From Chytridium lagenaria (lineage: Eukaryota > Chytridiomycota > Chytridiomycetes > Chytridiales > Chytridiaceae): a stretch of DNA of 64,000 nt. Under the pieces are notes generated by a model. That model had not been told where the DNA came from. It made no database searches and saw nothing but the letters and a program-made list of their open reading frames with translations. The stretch lies in assembly GCA_025449115.1 (NCBI GenBank), contig JAHLKC010000092.1, positions 103,112-167,111 of the forward strand, written 5' to 3'. A program made the translations under genes and the position numbers. This document shows, one piece after another, positions 38,601 to 52,000 of the stretch (positions are counted from its first letter, which is position 1; the number at the start of each line of letters is the position of its first letter).

Positions 38601-41600
38601 AAAGAATTAGAGGGAAAATATTGAGATGGGGGCATTACCGTCACTACTTCCGCCCGACGTTGAGTAAAGTGGAGGGCGATCATAAGAGGGGTTCGTCCGC
38701 TTATAGGATGTTTCACATTCACATCCGCGCCTGATGTCAACAGCGCCTAAACAACAAAACGTCAGTCTTCACCAGAATAAAATAATAATAATCTGACCTC
38801 ATACACAAACACGCTCTTTCCTCCAACCTCACACGCTCCCTTCTTAATTGCCACAAACACCACCTCAACCATAGTCTCCTTCTCTACTGTCCCATCCATC
38901 ACCTTCAAATATGATTTTTGGTTCACGTCTGCCTTAGCGTTAAGGAGGGCAGTGACCATTTGATAGTTGTTTGCTTGGACGGCGAGCATGAGTGCTGTTT
39001 CACGTGGGAAGGAGCCGTCGATGTTGGGATTGTAGGATGCGTTGAGGAGGATGGTGAGGATTTGAAGGTTGCCGGTTTCAACAGCTGCGGCGACGGGAGA
39101 CGAGAGGGGAGAGCCAGAAGACAGGTTGGGGTCGGGATTGGCGTTAAGAATAAGCTATAAAATGATATAGATAAAGTTTAATAATCACATAGGAACTCAA
39201 AGTAAAAGCAAATAGAAATTGGCCAGAAATGGAAAGTCTAGTTAGCAACGAGGAAGAAGAAAAAAGGAGATATTATCTACCTCAACCACCTCAAACGACC
39301 TAGACAAGACACCGTAAAGAAGCGGTGAACCACCCTCTTTATCCAACACATCCACCTTTGCCCCGTTCTCCAATAACGTCTTCACAACATGTACCTGCCC
39401 ATTCCTTGCCGCATTATGCAAAGGATACCTTCCAAGCTCCACGTCAGGGCTATCCAGCGGTGTTTTAGCCTGCAGCAACGCCTTGGTCACTTCACTTGCA
39501 TATTCTTCATTCCACGTCTCCCCTCCAGCATGATCCCCAACAACATGCCAAAGCGTCCGTCCCTTGGGATCAACAGAATCCCTAACAGCCTCCATGGGAA
39601 CTTTATGTATAATGCTAAGTGCGAGACTATATTTGCCGGATTTAAGGATATCGTGAACGGCTTCAATCAGTTTCAACCCTTTGTCGAGGACGATGTAGGC
39701 CAATGGCATAAAGTTTTTGGAAAGACATAAACGGAGGAACGATCTTGACGGCTTCCCCTCGGCGTCTTCTTCAGGGCCAGAGGTGACGGTGGCACCGTGG
39801 TCGATAAACGCTTTAGCACATTCACTGTGCTCATAGAGAAGTGCCAACGCCAACGGAGAGTCCCCATCCTCATCCACCGGATCCACCTTCACTCCTTTAT
39901 CCAAAAGATAAGAGCAAGAAAAGAACGCTCCAACACGAGCAGCATAATGAAGGGGGGTCTTCCAAAGTTATCGACAACATCGAGTTTGATATCTTTCATG
40001 TCGAGTAAGAAATTAACGATTTCAACCGGGTCGGATTTCTTGCTCGCGGTCTCCCAGTATTCGCCAACGTAGTCGGAGGACTCAACCTTGGTTTGCAAGA
40101 CCTTTTCTTTTTCTTCAACCAGCTTAAAAAGACGAGGGGATGTGAACCAGGGAAGTTCGGATGCGACGTTTTTGGTTGATCCCAAAACTCTTGTGACGTT
40201 GCTAGTCACGGCATCAATGCTGCTGTTGATCTTTTCAAGCTTGCTTTTAAACACCTCAATACTCTTCTTATCGCGTTTTCGTCCTCTCAGTGTTAGGGAT
40301 CTGGTTCACGTCGATAAAAGCATAATGAAGCGGTGTTCGACCACGAATGTCTTGAGCGTTGATGTCTGCCCGTTGGAAACAAGAAGCCTCTCAACAAACA
40401 AGCTGACATCGTTGTCAGACTTGGAGCAGCTAATGGCAATATGAAGAGGCGTGAGCTTCTCCTTCTCCGACGTAATATTAACGTCAGCGGTACCTGCGGC
40501 CAAAACGGCCTCAACGATATGTTTGTTTTCTCGAGTACACGGCTTCATGAAGAGCCACCGACCTTCAGGACCTTTGACCTTCACGTTGGCTTGCGAGCAT
40601 GAGAAAGGAGTGCCTTAACACAGCCCACGCTTTTCGAAAGAATAGCTTCGAGAATGGGTATCTGCCATCAACCGAGCAAGCGTTTAAATCGGTTGAACCT
40701 TCCAAGACAAGAATTTCCGCACACTTGGTCAATCCTTTGCGGCAGATATAGTGAAGCGCAGTGAAGCCTGTGCATTTTTATAATTAACAGAGAGGGTCGC
40801 TTTCATTGATGTGGGAAGCTCATCAGAGAGGAGGTATTCGGCAATCTCATTGTTCTCTTGACAAGCGACTATGAATGGTGTGTTCCCGTGGTTGTCAGCG
40901 AGAGACAATCCGCCGTATCAGTCATGCCAATAACGGCCTTTACAGTACCCAAACGACCAGACTTGATGGACTTTAGGATAGCGTCTCCTTTTGCGCATCA
41001 GCAACATCAACAGAGCATGCCTTTGCTTCAGCAAGCCAACGAACAATAAGATAATCCTTGGAATCCAAAGCAGCGATAAGCGGAGATTTAGCTGTCGCGC
41101 TGGATGGTTCATGAGGAAGCTTCCCGGCAGACTGAATTAACCATTTGACCATTTTTTTAATTCGTCTTCGGCTTTCCTTCCTTTCGCAGCCATGACAGCA
41201 GCGAAAAGGGGAGACTCGTCTTGTACCTCTTTGTCGGCTAATTTCAACAAACAAGACGTATTGGGGTTTGCCCCGCCCTTGAGAAGCAGGTCCAAGCATT
41301 TGCGGTACCGTTCGGCGGGAGGCTTAATCACAAGTTTATACTTTTTCTCAAACTCCTCGCTCTCTTTCTGAAGGGTTTGCGGGAATTTACAGGCGAGGTA
41401 GAGCGGCGTCACGAGCTTAAATGGCTTCTTCTCAAAGAATTTCTCGGGGAGTTCCGGGGCCTTTGCGGCGGCATTGATGTCGCCTCCATGAGATACAATA
41501 ATCTTGATAATGTCTGCTTCGTGCGCTTCGGCAGCCAAGTGAAGCATGGTGTACCCGTAGTTTATAGGGAAGATATCGTGTTCCCAATTAAAGATTTTCG

Positions 41601-44600
41601 GAAGGCCAACACCGCTATTAAAGTCAGGTTTGCAAAAGGTTACAAAATCTTGGATGATGCGACTCTTTTAAAGTTGAGGTTACGGACATAAGTTGAGAGA
41701 TGATAAGTATTATTAAAGAGAAAAAATAATAATGTCAAATAAAAAACCTTACCCAGGTTGTCCAAATCATGTTCAAGTCAACATCACCCTCCTCCGGGCG
41801 AACCTGTCCGTAATTATTATTCCAAGAATAATACGACTGAGTTGCCTGTCTGCAGTCCTCCAGCATTTGTTTGATTGCATTCTTCTGCATGGTCATACTT
41901 TCCTTTACAGAAAATATCAAAGGCTTATATCCATCAACATCTGCCTCATTTAAAAGCTCTTGAATGACAGGTTCATCCACCATATCCCTGATCGCGCACC
42001 ACAACATCCAGGCTTGGTCCACAAGCATATTTTGCTGCTCAATAACTTCAGGATGCTGATCGGGCCTCTTGTATGGCCTTGTCTTGGAAAACACATCAGC
42101 CTGTGCGGCCGCCGTAAACAGACCGTGGAGAATGTTACGACCCTTCATAAAGCCGGATCCAGATGCGGTATCAACGTTGGCACCAGCAAGAATGAGGATC
42201 TTTGCTAGCAAAAAGTTGCCTTTGGCCAACGCGACGCCAAGCGGGGTGAAACCACTGCTGTTCTTAAGGTTCATGTCGGCACCGTGCTGGATCAAAAGAG
42301 TGGCAAGGTCGTTGACGAGCTGAACAGGATCCACTTTTTCTTCGTCACCTTGATCGCCGGCTGGATTGGGATCCGTATTCATCTGGTTGTTATCACCATC
42401 ATCGTCTTCATCCCAGAATCTAATTCTTCCATATCATCATCATCGCCGTCGTTAGTTCCAGCTTCAGAGTTCTCTGGAACATTATCAAATGAGTTCTGAT
42501 TGTTGTAGTCGTTGTTGTTAGAACTAAAACCAAATGGCGAGGATGAGGATGTGGCATTTGCAAACTGTTTAAAATGGTTAAAGGAATCGCACTCGGCAAG
42601 AAGATGGAGAGGTGTAGTGTCATCAATCCCAACGATACTAGCGTTGGCACCTCTATCGAGGAGAATGGCCATCCTCTGTTTCGCACGCTCGGCGTAGTAG
42701 GAAGACGTGAAATCCGTCTTTAGACAAGTGTGGAGTGGAGAGAGACCAGTGTTGTCGAGAAAGTTAACTTCCAGGCCAGGAAGGTCTAGGAGGTAGTTCA
42801 TGATCCGGAGATGGCCTTTAAGGTTGGCAATCATGAACGGGGTGCACTTCCAGCTATTAAGGGAGTTTAACGAAGCTCCACCATACTCGATAAGAAGTTT
42901 GCAAATGTCAATCCATCCGTAACCGGCAGCGTAATGCTGAATGATACCAGTGTTAGCATTAACAAATATGCAAGCGAGAATTTTTTTTAAAAAAAAGAAA
43001 GAACAGGATGCAAAGGCAATGAGTAACAAGCTTTTTAAAAAGCATGTAAATAAAAACAACAGGGGGTCAGCCAATCTCACCAGAGCCGTATTATCCGACG
43101 TATCGACTGACTCGGCATTAGCACCAATAGAAAGAAGATATTGCGCAAGATCAAAGTGTCCATTCATGACCGCATAATGAAGCGCAGTCCTTCCATACTT
43201 GTCAGCCAAGAACGCATCAGCACCAGCCTCAACAAGAGCCTTCACAATCTCCAACCCTCCAGTCTTGGAAGCTTCAATCAAGGACGTCCCCTTGTTTTCT
43301 TTTTCAAGCATATCAACAGTAGCTCCCGCTTCAATCAAAACCTCGATCACATTCAAATGCCCATGGTACGCTGCAAAATGAAGCGCCGTGTACCCCTTTG
43401 CTGTAAGAGTATGATTGGGACCGTCTTTCCCAAGTTTTTCAATGATGAGCTTGACGTTCTCTACACGCCCGTATTTGGCGGCGAGGAGGAGAGGCGTCAT
43501 GCGACCGCTGTCAGCCATTCTGACATCAACGCCTTCAGCGATAAGGTACGCAAGGGGCTCTCGCCCAACGCAAGTAGAAGCAAAATGTATAACGTTACGT
43601 CCAGCGCTGTCAGGCATAAGACCATCGACGGAGGAAAGTTGGCTGAACAATTCTTTAAGGTATTTGGGCTTCCGGATTGATGGCAGCGCAGTGGATTGGA
43701 AGCAGTTTGTTGAGAAAGCTTTTTTTCATGACTTGGTTTGACCTGTATTTTGTATAGTCCTCACCCTGAAGCTATATAGAGATAAACAGGAAGAATTATT
43801 TAGTATATTGCCTGTCTCAGCAAACCAACAACGAAAAAATGTCTGCAAGAGCAGAAATGCTATCAAATACAGCAAACAACAATCTACACAGCGAGACATC
43901 GGATACGGAACAAAAGGCCTTTCCAAAAAACCTAAAATAAAGTAAAACCTCCAAAAAACTTTACCTTTAACGATTCAAGATGCAAATGGTTGATGTTCAA
44001 ACCATCTCCATGCTTTTCCAAAAGATGCGCAGCCAACGAAGCATTCCCAGACAATACAGCTTCATAGACTGCATTGTGGCTCACAGCATTTTGCATACTA
44101 TAATCTGACTTTAATGACAAAAGATCCAACGTTTCTCCATTCACTCTAGCATCCCTAGACGCAGCACCAACAGCAATCATGTCCAAGGTATCATACTGCG
44201 GTACACCTCGAGCAAATTCCATAGGAAGCGACGTCGAGCTCCTAAAAAACGCATTGTTACCCTCCCGGTTTCCACGCGACTCGTTGACCTTTCGCAATGC
44301 ATGGCCGTAGGTGCGTCTTGAGACAAAACCAGTGGAGACGGCTTCAGTCGCAGATGCAGGAGGCGCGATGCGCTGGACATTAGCACTGCAGAGAATGCTA
44401 ACTGCTTCAAGATCGTTGCGAATCAGAGCTTCAGAGAGAGGCGTGCATAGAGGGCTGTCCGGGAGAGCGGCATAAGAATGATCAGGAATGCGTTTCACAT
44501 CTTTAGCACAAGCCGTGAGGAGACTGTGATTGTTGGATTGAATGGCGCGTAAAAATTCTCTGGATGAACAGAGCGCGCAGCATGAGGTGTCGGGGACAGA

Positions 44601-45926
44601 GCCGGTCAAAGCTGTCTTGACGGGGACTTGACGTGTCTTTCTTTCGTTTACAAGCTTTTCACGCTCAGCGGCTTCTTCGAGAGCAAGTTTGGCCTTTTTC
44701 GAATTGGCGGCTCGCTTGGCCGGCGTGGCTTTTCGCTTACCCTTTGGTTTGCTGTCTTCGTCGGCATCTTCATCCTCTTCATCATCATCATCATCCTCGT
44801 CATCATCAGCCAAGTTTTTCTTGCCCTTCTTGCCTTTTCCGGGAGTGCCTTTGGACTTTCTTCGCGAGGGTTTCTCGTCTTCGTCTTCGGTACTTTCGAA
44901 AGCGTCAATGATGGGTTTAGACTTTCTACGGACGCTTCGTTGAGGACGGCCGCTCTTTGTGAGTTCCTGAGGTTCTTCTTCAACCTCAGGTACGTCGCTC
45001 TCCTCCGCATCCTCGTCATCTGCTTCCGAATCTTCCATGACGGGGTTTGAGTTCTTCCTAGGCCTGCCCCTCTTCTTTGGAGTTTTATTGGCATCTCCAT
45101 CCTCCTCCTCCTCTTCCTCATTGTTTTCCTCGTCCTCATCTTTTTCCTCCTCGTCGTTTTCGTCATTTTCCTCGTCAACCACCACTTTCGGTTTGCTCTT
45201 TGCACTAGCTTTTCCTTTTGGTCTCCCTCTCTTGGCAGGCTTACGAGATGTAGTCTCTTCCTCCTCTTCTTCGTCAACATTCTCCTCTTGCTCCTCATTT
45301 TCCACATCTTTCCCATTAGCAGGTTTCTTCCCCTTCCCGTTTACAACTGCACGCTTTTTCGGAGTGCTCTTCCCATTGGAAGCTTTGGCGGGGGTAACTT
45401 CCTCCTCGCCTTCATCATCAACTTCCATGGCATCACCCGCTTCCTCCTCCTCCTCAGTCTCTTTAGCTCACGACGAGCCCTCTTGGGCGCTTTTGACAGA
45501 GCATTAGAGGTCGATGGTTCACTCTCATCCTCTGTAGCGCGATCAGAAAGTCTCGGACGACCGCGCTTTTTGCTGGCAGATGGCTTGGGAGTTGGTGCAT
45601 CGGATAATCGAGGTCGACCACGTTTACGAGGAGCAGGTGCATCGGTTTCCTCAACCTCTTCTTGATCATTGTCACCATTTTCATGATGATCTTCTTCATC
45701 ACCGTTCTCCTCTTGGTTGTGGCTGTTGCCGTTCTTTCCGTTCTGATCTGTCCCGTTTTCGTCATTTTCTTCGTCCGATTCCACAGTTTCTTTGGATTTC
45801 TTGCCTCGAGCTATAGATGCGGTAGAAAGGGGGCGTGGGGGTGAGTAAAAACACGTTCCTTGGTATATAAACGAAGGTAGTACCTGATCTAGGAGACTTT
45901 GCAGCTCCTTTCGCAGGTGCCTTCAT
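35631..45926 (-). CDS. Large poly(ADP-ribose) polymerase: AT-hooks, ankyrin repeats, WGR, regulatory and catalytic domains, C-terminal PBZ finger
   Basis: PARPs transfer ADP-ribose from NAD+ to proteins. From the N-terminus: acidic/basic disordered region with AT-hook cores ([39 protein letters not shown]; 44900-45800); many ankyrin repeats (for example [40 protein letters not shown]) at about 38000-43700; a WGR domain ([21 protein letters not shown]; 37400-37830); the helical regulatory domain (36940-37300); and the catalytic domain. The H-Y-E triad is visible: LLWHGSR near 36640, GKGIYFADV near 36540 and NEYIVYN with Glu at 36230-36232. A CHFR-like PBZ finger closes the gene at the stop 35631-35633. 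ATG 45926 is the safest start; exons up to about 46120 may belong. At least a dozen single-base corrections are needed. Ankyrin-WGR-PARP resembles nematode PME-5 more than vertebrate tankyrase, which lacks WGR. Confidence 0.85.
35655..35717 (-). other. PBZ-type (poly(ADP-ribose)-binding) CCHH zinc finger in the last PARP exon
   Basis: The last exon reads [20 protein letters not shown] followed by H. This fits the PBZ consensus C-x-aromatic-G-x2-C-x7-H-x3-F-x-H exactly, and shares WG, CRTQ and KFNH with the CHFR ubiquitin ligase finger. Upstream lies [10 protein letters not shown], like the CxxC stretch that precedes PBZ in CHFR-type proteins. The acceptor ending TATAG lies at about 35742-35746. 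One base in the AAAA run at about 35721-35724 must be removed to join it to the preceding exon. Confidence 0.8.
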
Positions 45927-47850
45927 TCTTTCAACACGCGATGGAGTCGCTGAAGCACTGCGAGTAGCTCGAAGCTGATGAAACAAAAAAAGCGGGTAAT
46001 AAAGTCAGAATCCACTCTACACTGCCAAAAAATTCGACATTCAGGTACATCAAAGGGGGGGGGGAACGCTACTCACCGATCTAGGAGATTGATCGGCAGC
46101 TGCAGGCGACGCTGCGGCGACCTTTGATGATAAAAAGTCATGGTGTAAAAGTTAGAGCGGTGAATGCGTGAATGGCAAAGGTAGTGTTCAAGCCACTGAA
46201 TAACGCCTTTATAAGAACGCAACGAGGGAATCAAAGGATCATATGGATGCATGTATCAAAGTGATCTTTTGATCTGTATCAACGTCATCTGACGCGACGG
46301 TACACCAGATGCTCCTCATTTCATCATGTTGGGATCGAGCTATTCTCGTACACCCCTTGCAACTTGAATAAACTCTTCCCATTAAACACCCAGTGATCGC
46401 ATCACTTTACAAAGCGTGAAGGGCGATTAACACTGTTTGATGCCTTGACCCACCCGTCCGTCATCGACGCCTTCCTTTCCTCCATCCATCCATCCTTCCT
46501 TCCTTTACTGACGGCATGCAAAGGTTGCCTTTGCTCACCTTCTTTCCAGCCATTTGAGCACAGAAATATTTTATAATACAAATCTCCCCTTTTGGATATA
46601 TTTGATGAGGCCAAGGCGAATCATGACAATCATTGTCTGAAATATTTATTTTAATTAGCATTGACAATACTGTTTTTTTACTTGTTTATTGCCTTTTATA
46701 TATAAACAAAAGTATGGATATTGTTCATTAAAAGTTACGACACTTTGGTTAAGGTGGATTTGCAACATCGTTGTCGTTTTCGTTACCACCGTGGGCAGGG
46801 CGGGGGGTGGGGGGGTTCTGTCCTTTTTTTGCTATGGAATATGCAAATGTTGCTCGATCGCGGTTGAAAGGTCCCAGTTTCTCCTCTTCCTCATCGTCAG
46901 TCATCAACCATATTTCCCTTTCAGTCCTCTCGCCTCTGCAGTCTCCCCCCGGCCTATTTTTTTAACCCGTTCATCGTCATCGTAAATAGCCTTCCCCGCC
47001 CGGCTTTAATAACATCCTTCTTTCCGCGTTCATTTTCTGTGACTCTACATCCGTCTTTTCATCTCGCGGCGAGTTGAGTGCGGAAGGCACACGGCCTTTA
47101 TCCTCCATCTCATATCACATCAACACAACTCATCGGCTTCCTACCATCACCAATTATATAAATGCAATGCATGATTGAATTCAGATAACTGCAACCTAGA
47201 GCTTAATACACTAAAAACAAGCGATGAAGGGATGAATGGATTTGCTGATGCACTTATTACAGCAATCACCGAACTTTGGCCTAATCTTTTTCCTAATTAA
47301 ATATATATAAAGAAAGTGGCAGAAATGGAGACACAAACTTGTGGATGGTCAAGCCATCGATGTACACTATGGCCGTTTGTGAGTCGACACCCCAGCAAAA
47401 TTAACATGGGATCAACAGTGGGACCCAACATCGATCGCTATTAGAGATGCACTGCAAAAGCGCGTTTGAAAAAGAACGCTCTGTGGGAGTCATGTCCATA
47501 GCCTCCTCAATTGCTGACTTTGGGGATAAGACATTTTCTTGAGTTGGATCCCGCCCCTCCCCAACAGTACCCCGTTTTCGACTTTAAATTATGCAGTAGG
47601 TTTGAAGGGGAAACAGTTACGTGTTTCGTTGTCATATGACTGCATTGGGAGGCACAGTATGTAGTGTGGAGGAACATCATTTTTCCAACTTAAAAATAAA
47701 ATATAAAGAACCCCACTGTCCACAGAAACAACTGAAAATTAAACACCACCCTTTCTCCTCATCGTTCGACTTTTCAAACCATTCACCGACATACCAATCA
47801 AGACGGAATTGCAATCCATCCCCAATTAATAACGAAATACTGAAAACGCA
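45927..47850. other. Intergenic between divergent PARP and acetyltransferase genes
   Basis: May hold extra 5' exons of the PARP gene: 45960-45983 continues the frame upstream of the chosen ATG, and a GTGAG donor near 46076 closes a possible SPAAADQSPRS exon. A run of ten G bases lies near 46057. Otherwise nothing recognisable is seen to 47850. Confidence 0.55.
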
Positions 47851-48307
47851 ATGGGCGACAACACCACCACATTCCGTCCAACCTCGTCGACAACGTGTGT
47901 CTTCGAATCACGAACCAGAGCCGTGTTGAATGCCGTTCTTGGAAGAACCCTTTGGACAACACCAACATTTTAGAAATCTTCACACGTACACGCCCGAAGA
48001 TCAGCGTCATCAAGGTCACGCTGATGAGGTGACGCGACGCGCTTTCGAGTTTGCAAAGAACAAGGGAATGAAAGTGTGGCCGACTTGTCCATGTGAGTTT
48101 TTGGTTTTGTTTGTGATAAAATGGTTTTTTTTTTTTGTTTAAAGTTGTGTGTGCGAAAGATGTGTGTATTTTAACATTGTTGGGGTTCTATTTTAGATGT
48201 TGAGGGGACTTTTTTTGGATCGACACAGGGAGTTAAAGGAGATGTGTGTTGTGCCGCAGGAGCCAGCGAAATTGACGGCCAACCCGCTTCCTTCGTCTGA
48301 TAGTTGA
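47851..48307 (+). CDS. Small GNAT-type N-acetyltransferase (NATD1/YidJ-like)
   Basis: The core HTYTPEDQRHQGHADEVTRR, continuing AFEFAKNKGMKVWPTCP, matches the acetyl-CoA-binding stretch of small GNAT proteins of the NATD1/YidJ kind (HT-x-P-x2-R-x2-G then KV-x-PTC). The intron fits 48092-48195, giving TCP-YVEG. After the T run near 48210 a one-base shift gives TFLDRHRELKEMCVV, as expected after the second strand of the fold, with the stop at 48305-48307. ATG 47851 is one candidate start, but its frame differs from the core by one base and the N-terminal strand is not recognisable. The substrate is unknown. Confidence 0.6.
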
Positions 48308-48403
48308 ATTGGCGGAAATGATATATTTCTTTGGGATGTATATATTATTTTCTCTTGTTCTTTGTTTTTTTCTTTTTTTTTTTCTCTCTTCCCAATAGAT
48401 GGG

Positions 48404-48500
48404 ATTGGGTTGATGGAATGCAGATGATGGGGATTAAGGTTGATGGTTATGCAGATGCAGATGGGGGATTGGGTTGATGGAGTGCAGATGATGGCTGATG
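48404..48500. repeat. Imperfect tandem repeat downstream of the acetyltransferase
   Basis: The phrase TTGGGTTGATGG(A/G) followed by (A/G)TGCAGATGATGG occurs twice (about 48406 and 48470), with partial copies between and after. Confidence 0.6.
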
Positions 48501-48785
48501 GAATGCGAGTTGGTTGTTGTTATCAAGAGAAAAACAAAAAGGTTTTGCTGCGGTTCAATATTTAAAATGATAAAGATGTAAATATAAAAAAAGCATGATA
48601 TAAATATTGAATGATAATTACTTTACATGATAGTATATAAAGAAGAATAAAGAATATGATGAATGATCATTGATAATGATGGATGTATATATATATTTAT
48701 TTATGCAGATAAATATTATTTTATGTATTGATGTAAATATTTATTATTATTTATTTTACATAGATTACATGTACATGTGAATGGA

Positions 48786-48869
48786 ACTTCTAGAAGGTTA
48801 TTATATAATCATAGATATTACTTATGTAGTGTTTAAATCATTGCGGTTCAGTGTAACCCTTCTAGAAGT
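48786..48869. repeat. Inverted repeat with TTCTAGAA cores upstream of chitin synthase
   Basis: Arms 48786-48800 and 48854-48869 are inverted copies (ACTTCTAGAAGG-TTA against TAACCCTTCTAGAAGT), about 53 bp apart. Each arm contains the palindrome TTCTAGAA, which fits the GAA/TTC units bound by heat-shock factor. They lie about 310 and 240 bp before the chitin synthase ATG. Confidence 0.55.
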
Positions 48870-49099
48870 ATATAGTCACAAGAGTTGTACAGAATATTTA
48901 TTATTATTCATTCATTTTATTAATTAATAATTGAGTATTACATTCATTCATTAATTAATACCCAGCCTTCAAAGACAAACTTTATTATATCTAATAAATA
49001 ATGTATAGAACATCTTTCTTTCCTTGCTCTTTATTATTAAACATAATATTTAATTAAATATTATTATTAGTATAAACTTACTTTACTTACGGGAAGAAA

Positions 49100-52000
49100 A
49101 TGCAAAACAATAACGGCTACAACGGTGGTGGTGGTGGTCCACCTCCTCCTCAGGATTATAGGTCTAGGAACAACTATCCTCAACAACAACCATCTGGAGG
49201 TGGCGGTGGTTCTTCAGCTGGATCAAGCGCTTACTCTTCAAGAAATGGAAGCACTTACACTCCCGGCCCTCCTGTCAACCCACCTCCACCTCAACAACAA
49301 CAGCAGCAAATGTACGGTGGTGGTGGTGGTGGTGGTGGTGGTGGTGGTCCTCCTTCAACTCCATCCGCCTACAGCTCTCGAACAGCAAATTCCGTCAACT
49401 CCTCCCCAAACTTGAGCTCGAGAAACAACAACAACCCTGCTACCTCTCCCCCTCCAAATGTAAGATCTGCGCAGCAGCAACAACAGCAGCAGCAGAAGCA
49501 GCCTCAGCCTTTACAGCAGAGATCGTTTAGTCAACAACCTTTTGATTCTAATTCTAATGGGGCAGTGTCCCCGCCCATGCAGGCGCTGGCGCCATTGAAT
49601 AGTGGACCTTCTGGTGGGAGGTACCCTGCTCCTGGACCTGGAACAAATCCGGCTGATGTAAGTTGACATTTGAGCTGAAATAGCCTTTGGAGAAGGATAT
49701 AAAAAATGGGAAAAAGGAAAGACAAAAAATGGAGAGCGAGAGCAGAGAGGAGAGAGGGATCGGACATGCAGTTTATTTACTTGCACGAGGACATGAAATG
49801 ATTATTATAAAAAAGCTTTTCTCTGCAGGATATCTCTTTCTTTCTTTATATATTATCTACCACAGTAGTATTTTATCTTTTAAGATCTATTCTACTCTAC
49901 TCTTATTCTACTCTTATTCTACTCTACTCTACTTCTATTCTACTTTTATAGTTTCTACTCTCTCTTTTTAGTACCCCATTTTACAAATATCTACTATTCT
50001 ATATCCATATATACCTATTATATTCTATATTCTATATGTCTATTATCTCTATCTATCTACCTATCTATTTATCATATATATATACTCGCAGAATAGTATT
50101 TATTTATTATTCCTTTTTTACACTTTATTCATCTTGTGTAACCTTCTATCTTTATTACATTTTATTATATATTTCTTATTTATTATTATATCCATTACTA
50201 TATATGAATATTACTACTCTGAGTATTCTACTCTGAGTATCATCCATCCATCCATCCCCTTATTATCCCCTTGGGTTTATTATTATTTAGTTATAGTGTT
50301 TTTATTTTATTTTTAAATGTCACTAATCACTTTTTTTTTATTTATAAAGTGGTATGATGGAAATAACCCGCCTCAAAACAACTTCAACAATAATGGAGGA
50401 TACGGCCGGTACCCTCAGCAACCTCAACAACCCTCCGCATCCATCCCACCTCCCTCTCATCACTCACAGTTCCCTCCTCAACCTCAACCTCCAATGAACC
50501 CCACCCCTACTCCAAACCCATCCCTTCAAACCCCGCCCCTTACGGTTCAGCTCCCGGTTCAAACCCTTATGGCCACCCCATGCAACCCTCCTCCGCAGCA
50601 GCATCAACCCCCATCAACCGTAAAAAAACTGTCCGGCAAGTCGAACTCACGGCTCAAGGAAACCTCGTCATTGATGTGCCCGTCCCCGCTAAAGTGCTGC
50701 AGTTGTCTAAATTCAGGGATTCCGAAGAGTTTGTCAAGACGAGGTATACGGCTTGTACCGTGGATGCGGACCTTTTTGCTACGAGTGGGTACACTTTGAG
50801 GCAGCAGGAGAGTGGGAGAAAGACAGAGATTTTTATTGTCGTCACTATGTAAGTTATTGGTTTTTTTTTTTTTTTAAAAAAAAAAAAATTGGCCAACGGA
50901 GTTTTTTTAATTTTATTTTTATTATTTCTTTTAACTCGCCAAAGGCGAGATCGCCGAAGGCGAACTTTATTCTTTGACTTGTCACTTGCCAAGGGCGAGT
51001 CTATATGTATATTTACTCTCATAATCATCACTTACAATACCCATTATAATAATCATTCCTAACCACCCATACAATTTATTATATTATTTCTTTTTAAAAA
51101 AAAGGTACAACGAAGGCGACGACCTCTTTTGCAAAACCCTTCTCAGTCTCTACAAAAACATTGCCTACCTTTGTCAACGTTCCCGTTCCTCCACCTGGGG
51201 TGAGCAAGGCTGGAAATCCGTTGTCATCTGTATCGTCTCTGATGGACGTACCAAGATTAATTCTCGTGTGCTTAGTGTTTTGGGGTTGATGGGCGTCTAT
51301 CAGGACGGGATTATGAAGAATATGGTGAATGAGAAAGAGGTGAAGGCACATATCTTTGAGTTTACCAGTCAGATTGTGGTGGATCAGGAAATGAATGTGT
51401 TGGGACTTGACCAAGGTTTTGTGCCTGTGCAGATTTTATTCTGTTTGAAGGAGAAGAATGCAAAAAAGGTAACTTTATTTCTCGTTTTTATTAATTATTT
51501 GATTTTAATTATTTCGTTTGCCATCGGGGTGTTTTTTTTTTTTTTTTTTCCTCATGTTTTACCTTTATAATTTCCACTCTTTTTTTTTCACGCTTGCCAT
51601 CTTTTTTTCCCCAAAATATTAATTATTATCACTCCAACATCATCTCAGATCAACTCCCACCGCTGGTTCTTTAACGCCTTTGGTCCCCTCCTCCGTCCCA
51701 ACATCTGCATCCTCATCGACGTTGGCACAAAACCACCAACACCTCCATCTACCATCTCTGGAAAGTATTTGACCGTGACGCCAAAGTTGGTGGTGCCTGT
51801 GGCGAGATCTATGCCGAGCTTGGGACCGGCTGTTCCAACCTCTTTAATCCCCTTGTGGCAGCCCAGAACTTCGAGTACAAGATGTCCAATATTTTGGATA
51901 AACCTTTGGAGAGTGTGTTTGGATTCATTGCGGTGCTTCCTGGTGCCTTTTCGGCTTATCGGTATGTGGCGTTGCAGGGGATGCCGTTGCAGCAGTATTT

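Noticed and set aside
44628..45050. Plus-strand hydrophobic frame opposite the PARP N-terminus
   Set aside because: It is the complement of Asp/Glu/Lys codons in the acidic AT-hook region, which reads as Phe/Leu/Ile/Ser.
35631..45926. Vertebrate-type tankyrase
   Set aside because: A WGR domain and PARP regulatory domain are present and no SAM domain is seen; this fits ankyrin-WGR-PARP proteins instead.
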